Origin: Saccharum officinarum
Lineage: Eukaryota > Streptophyta > Magnoliopsida > Poales > Poaceae
Direction of reading: 5' to 3'
Assembly: GCA_020631735.1 (NCBI GenBank)
Contig: CM036158.1
Span: forward strand, 82,533,914-82,597,913
DNA: 64,000 nt
Shown here: piece after piece, positions 62,101 through 64,000 of the stretch
How positions within the stretch are numbered: position 1 is the first letter of the stretch
How the letters are laid out: every line of letters begins with the position of its first letter
The notes under the pieces: model-generated
The model's input: only the letters and a program-made list of their open reading frames with translations
Databases searched by the model: none
Told to the model about the DNA's origin: nothing
Made by a program: the position numbers and the translations under genes

Positions 62101-64000
62101 TAAGGTACCAAGGTATGTCATCATTGGAAAATAATTCCCAAAGAAAGATGTAACGAGGCCTTAAGGACAACAAAAGTTGTAATATTCACCAAACCGCGGG
62201 AAGTAGTCTACCACCAAGCGGTTGAGTAAAATTTTCCTTTGTGACTTAGTTGCACTATAAGTTGAGTTGACTTGCAGCATAACAACTTTGTCAGGCCAAC
62301 TTTCACCTTGAGGCTTCCTTTTTAGGATCAAACAGCAGCTCTAAGATGGAAATCTGTTGTTTGACACTTTTCAAATTGCTTTTGATTCGTGATGGTATAA
62401 ATTGATTTGCAGAAACCAAGGCTGCTCGTACATTAGGGATACGAGAAAGCAAAAGCAAATGAAAGAGTGTAAACTAGTATCTGTGAGACCTCAAAAGGGC
62501 CATCCAACAGTAGATCTCGACTATTAATTTACATACCAATCCGAGGATGCACACGCTTTGAAATTGCAGGTTACTTTTGCAGGGCAAAACGCATACTTTG
62601 CCTGGAGAACACTCCTACAAGGATAAGGAACCGCTTCCGAATATTCCTTGACACTTCATCCAATAAAGTTATGGACAAACCGTTGGTGGTACCTATGGGC
62701 ACAAGGATACAGATCGAAACTAGGTCATGCTTTTTCTAATTCTTCGCTTTAGCTGATAGAACACCTTGCACTATCTGTGTGATTGTCCAAGATGGAATTG
62801 ACTTGATCGCCATGGCTCTGAAAGATAGAGTATCACTCAAGTTGTGGCTAGTTGATTAACTTCTTGTTGGATATTGCTCTGTAAGACATAGCCCTAGTAG
62901 CTACCAAAGAGTCATTATCTAACTAGAGATTAACCTTCCTATTGGTAACTAATTAGTTGTCTCTCAACACTAAAAAGTTCCAATTCTTCATTCTCGACCA
63001 CAACAACTATGGTTGATGCAGAACAGAAGGTTGCCATCGAAGTTAGTGGATAAGGAGTCACACCAAAGATGGTTGATTTCGACGGTATGGCCATTATGCA
63101 TACAAAGGTTAAGATTTACATAATGTGACGATTGATTCTTATCCAACGAATGACTTGTCCAGTAGTAAGTGTTGTGTGTCCTTTTTATCCAACAGAGCTG
63201 AGATACGTGGCTCCCTAGATGCTGGTTGTCAATACTGGGCAACTATGTAGAGTCACTTGACTACCACATATTGCAGTCTGTTAAAGTTTATGTTGGTGAC
63301 CTATTCTTTAAAGGTTATCCTCTTAGCAACTTCAGGAGGAAGCTCCACTACTTTCGGTCTAAGATATGGATCTTACGATATGATATGGAGAGATAACCCA
63401 GAAGGAACACAAGAAAATAGCACATCGTCTGCCGTTTGATAATGGATCATGACTAGAAACCGTGATACCAGCGCGTGCCAGGCAGCCAGCCATGTGTCTG
63501 CAGCCACAGGAGGCCCTTGGTTTCGTCGCGGCACCATCAGCGGCTACTCATAACACCATTACTAAACGCACAACGAAAGTGAAATTTCAAGTGGCACCAA
63601 TGGGTTGTAAGAACAAGCGCCATACAAGGAGAGATAGCAAGCAAAGATAGTCACAAGGTTTAGAATCCACAGGAAAGCTATTCGCAGATCAAAACATAGC
63701 ACAAGAGAACATAGCTTAATTGCCGAATGTGACTAAGCACGAGATTTTTACTTGATTCCACTCACGCCTAGCATTGATGAAAGTTAACTTGGTGGGTCAT
63801 TCGATAAGGGTCTTCACAAAAAGGGTTGGAAAACATCCACGGCTTATACAAACATATAGAAGAACTAAACTTTAGGCTTTCGATCAAGCAAAGGCATGGA
63901 TACAAACATTCAAGGGCTAACCACCAAGTCTACAGGCTCAGGCTCCTAAGATAGAGAACCTAATGGAAGACAACAACCATACAATTACGTATGTGAACTT
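56130..64000 (-). mobile_element. Second copy of the LARD-like element, cut by the window end
   Basis: LTR 56130-61338 (5209 bp), polypurine tract 61339-61352 and interior to the window end, corresponding to 32649-40518. Differences are few: a 7-C instead of 6-C run at about 57098, a 5-C run in the polypurine tract, and scattered single changes in the interior (for example near 62127, 62561 and 62719). There are no protein genes. Confidence 0.93.

Noticed and set aside
1..64000. CRISPR arrays, prokaryotic operons or viral genomes
   Set aside because: The tandem repeats here lack unique equal-length spacers. All multi-gene structures are plant transposable elements.

Overview
This is a plant nuclear window, almost certainly from a panicoid grass and probably an andropogonoid (sorghum, sugarcane or Miscanthus type). 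The evidence is GT-AG introns, a secretory class III peroxidase gene, Stowaway MITEs, CACTA elements with the TTTGCCGAGTG subterminal motif, a Tat-lineage Ty3/gypsy element with an antisense gene, and a very long-LTR non-coding retrotransposon. The species cannot be fixed by eye. Most of the window is transposable element. I see one apparently intact host gene and one broken paralogue.

Layout: 1-2671 is the outer part of an old long LTR of the same family as the one at 32.6-47.8 kb. A 5.6-kb CACTA transposon (3104-8715) carries a decayed seven-exon gene for a transposase-associated/Transposase_24-like protein. A low-TE stretch (8.7-15.8 kb) holds four MITEs and a four-exon class III peroxidase gene (12235-14898, 325 aa), with two more MITEs in its third intron.

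From 15.87 to 48.67 kb there is a three-level nest. A roughly 1.7-kb LINE-type retroposon is split by two LTR retrotransposons. The first is a 15.9-kb Tat-lineage element (16584-32527, TSD GCACC) with gag, protease, RT, RNase H, a second RNase H, integrase, a 172-bp tandem array and a spliced antisense gene, all with stops. It is itself interrupted by a probable solo LTR (23023-25481). The second is a 15.1-kb minus-strand LARD-like element (32649-47779, TSD GGGGC) with 5.2-kb LTRs and no recognisable protein genes.

The right part (48.7-54.7 kb) has a CACTA fragment, a complete 780-bp non-autonomous CACTA element with TSD AAA, and a second peroxidase gene (53445-54357) that is frameshifted, has lost conserved cysteines and has no 3' end. 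A 100-N assembly gap follows at 54660-54759. Everything after the gap (54760-64000) is a near-identical second copy of 31279-40518. It includes the flank of the Tat element, the LINE piece and the LARD, so it is either a segmental duplication or, as likely, an uncollapsed haplotype placed next to its partner.

I found no CRISPR, prokaryotic or clearly novel molecular system. The points most worth following are the gap-adjacent duplication and its odd LTR variant pattern, the datable nest, the peroxidase with His in place of the distal Arg, and the antisense gene of the Tat element.
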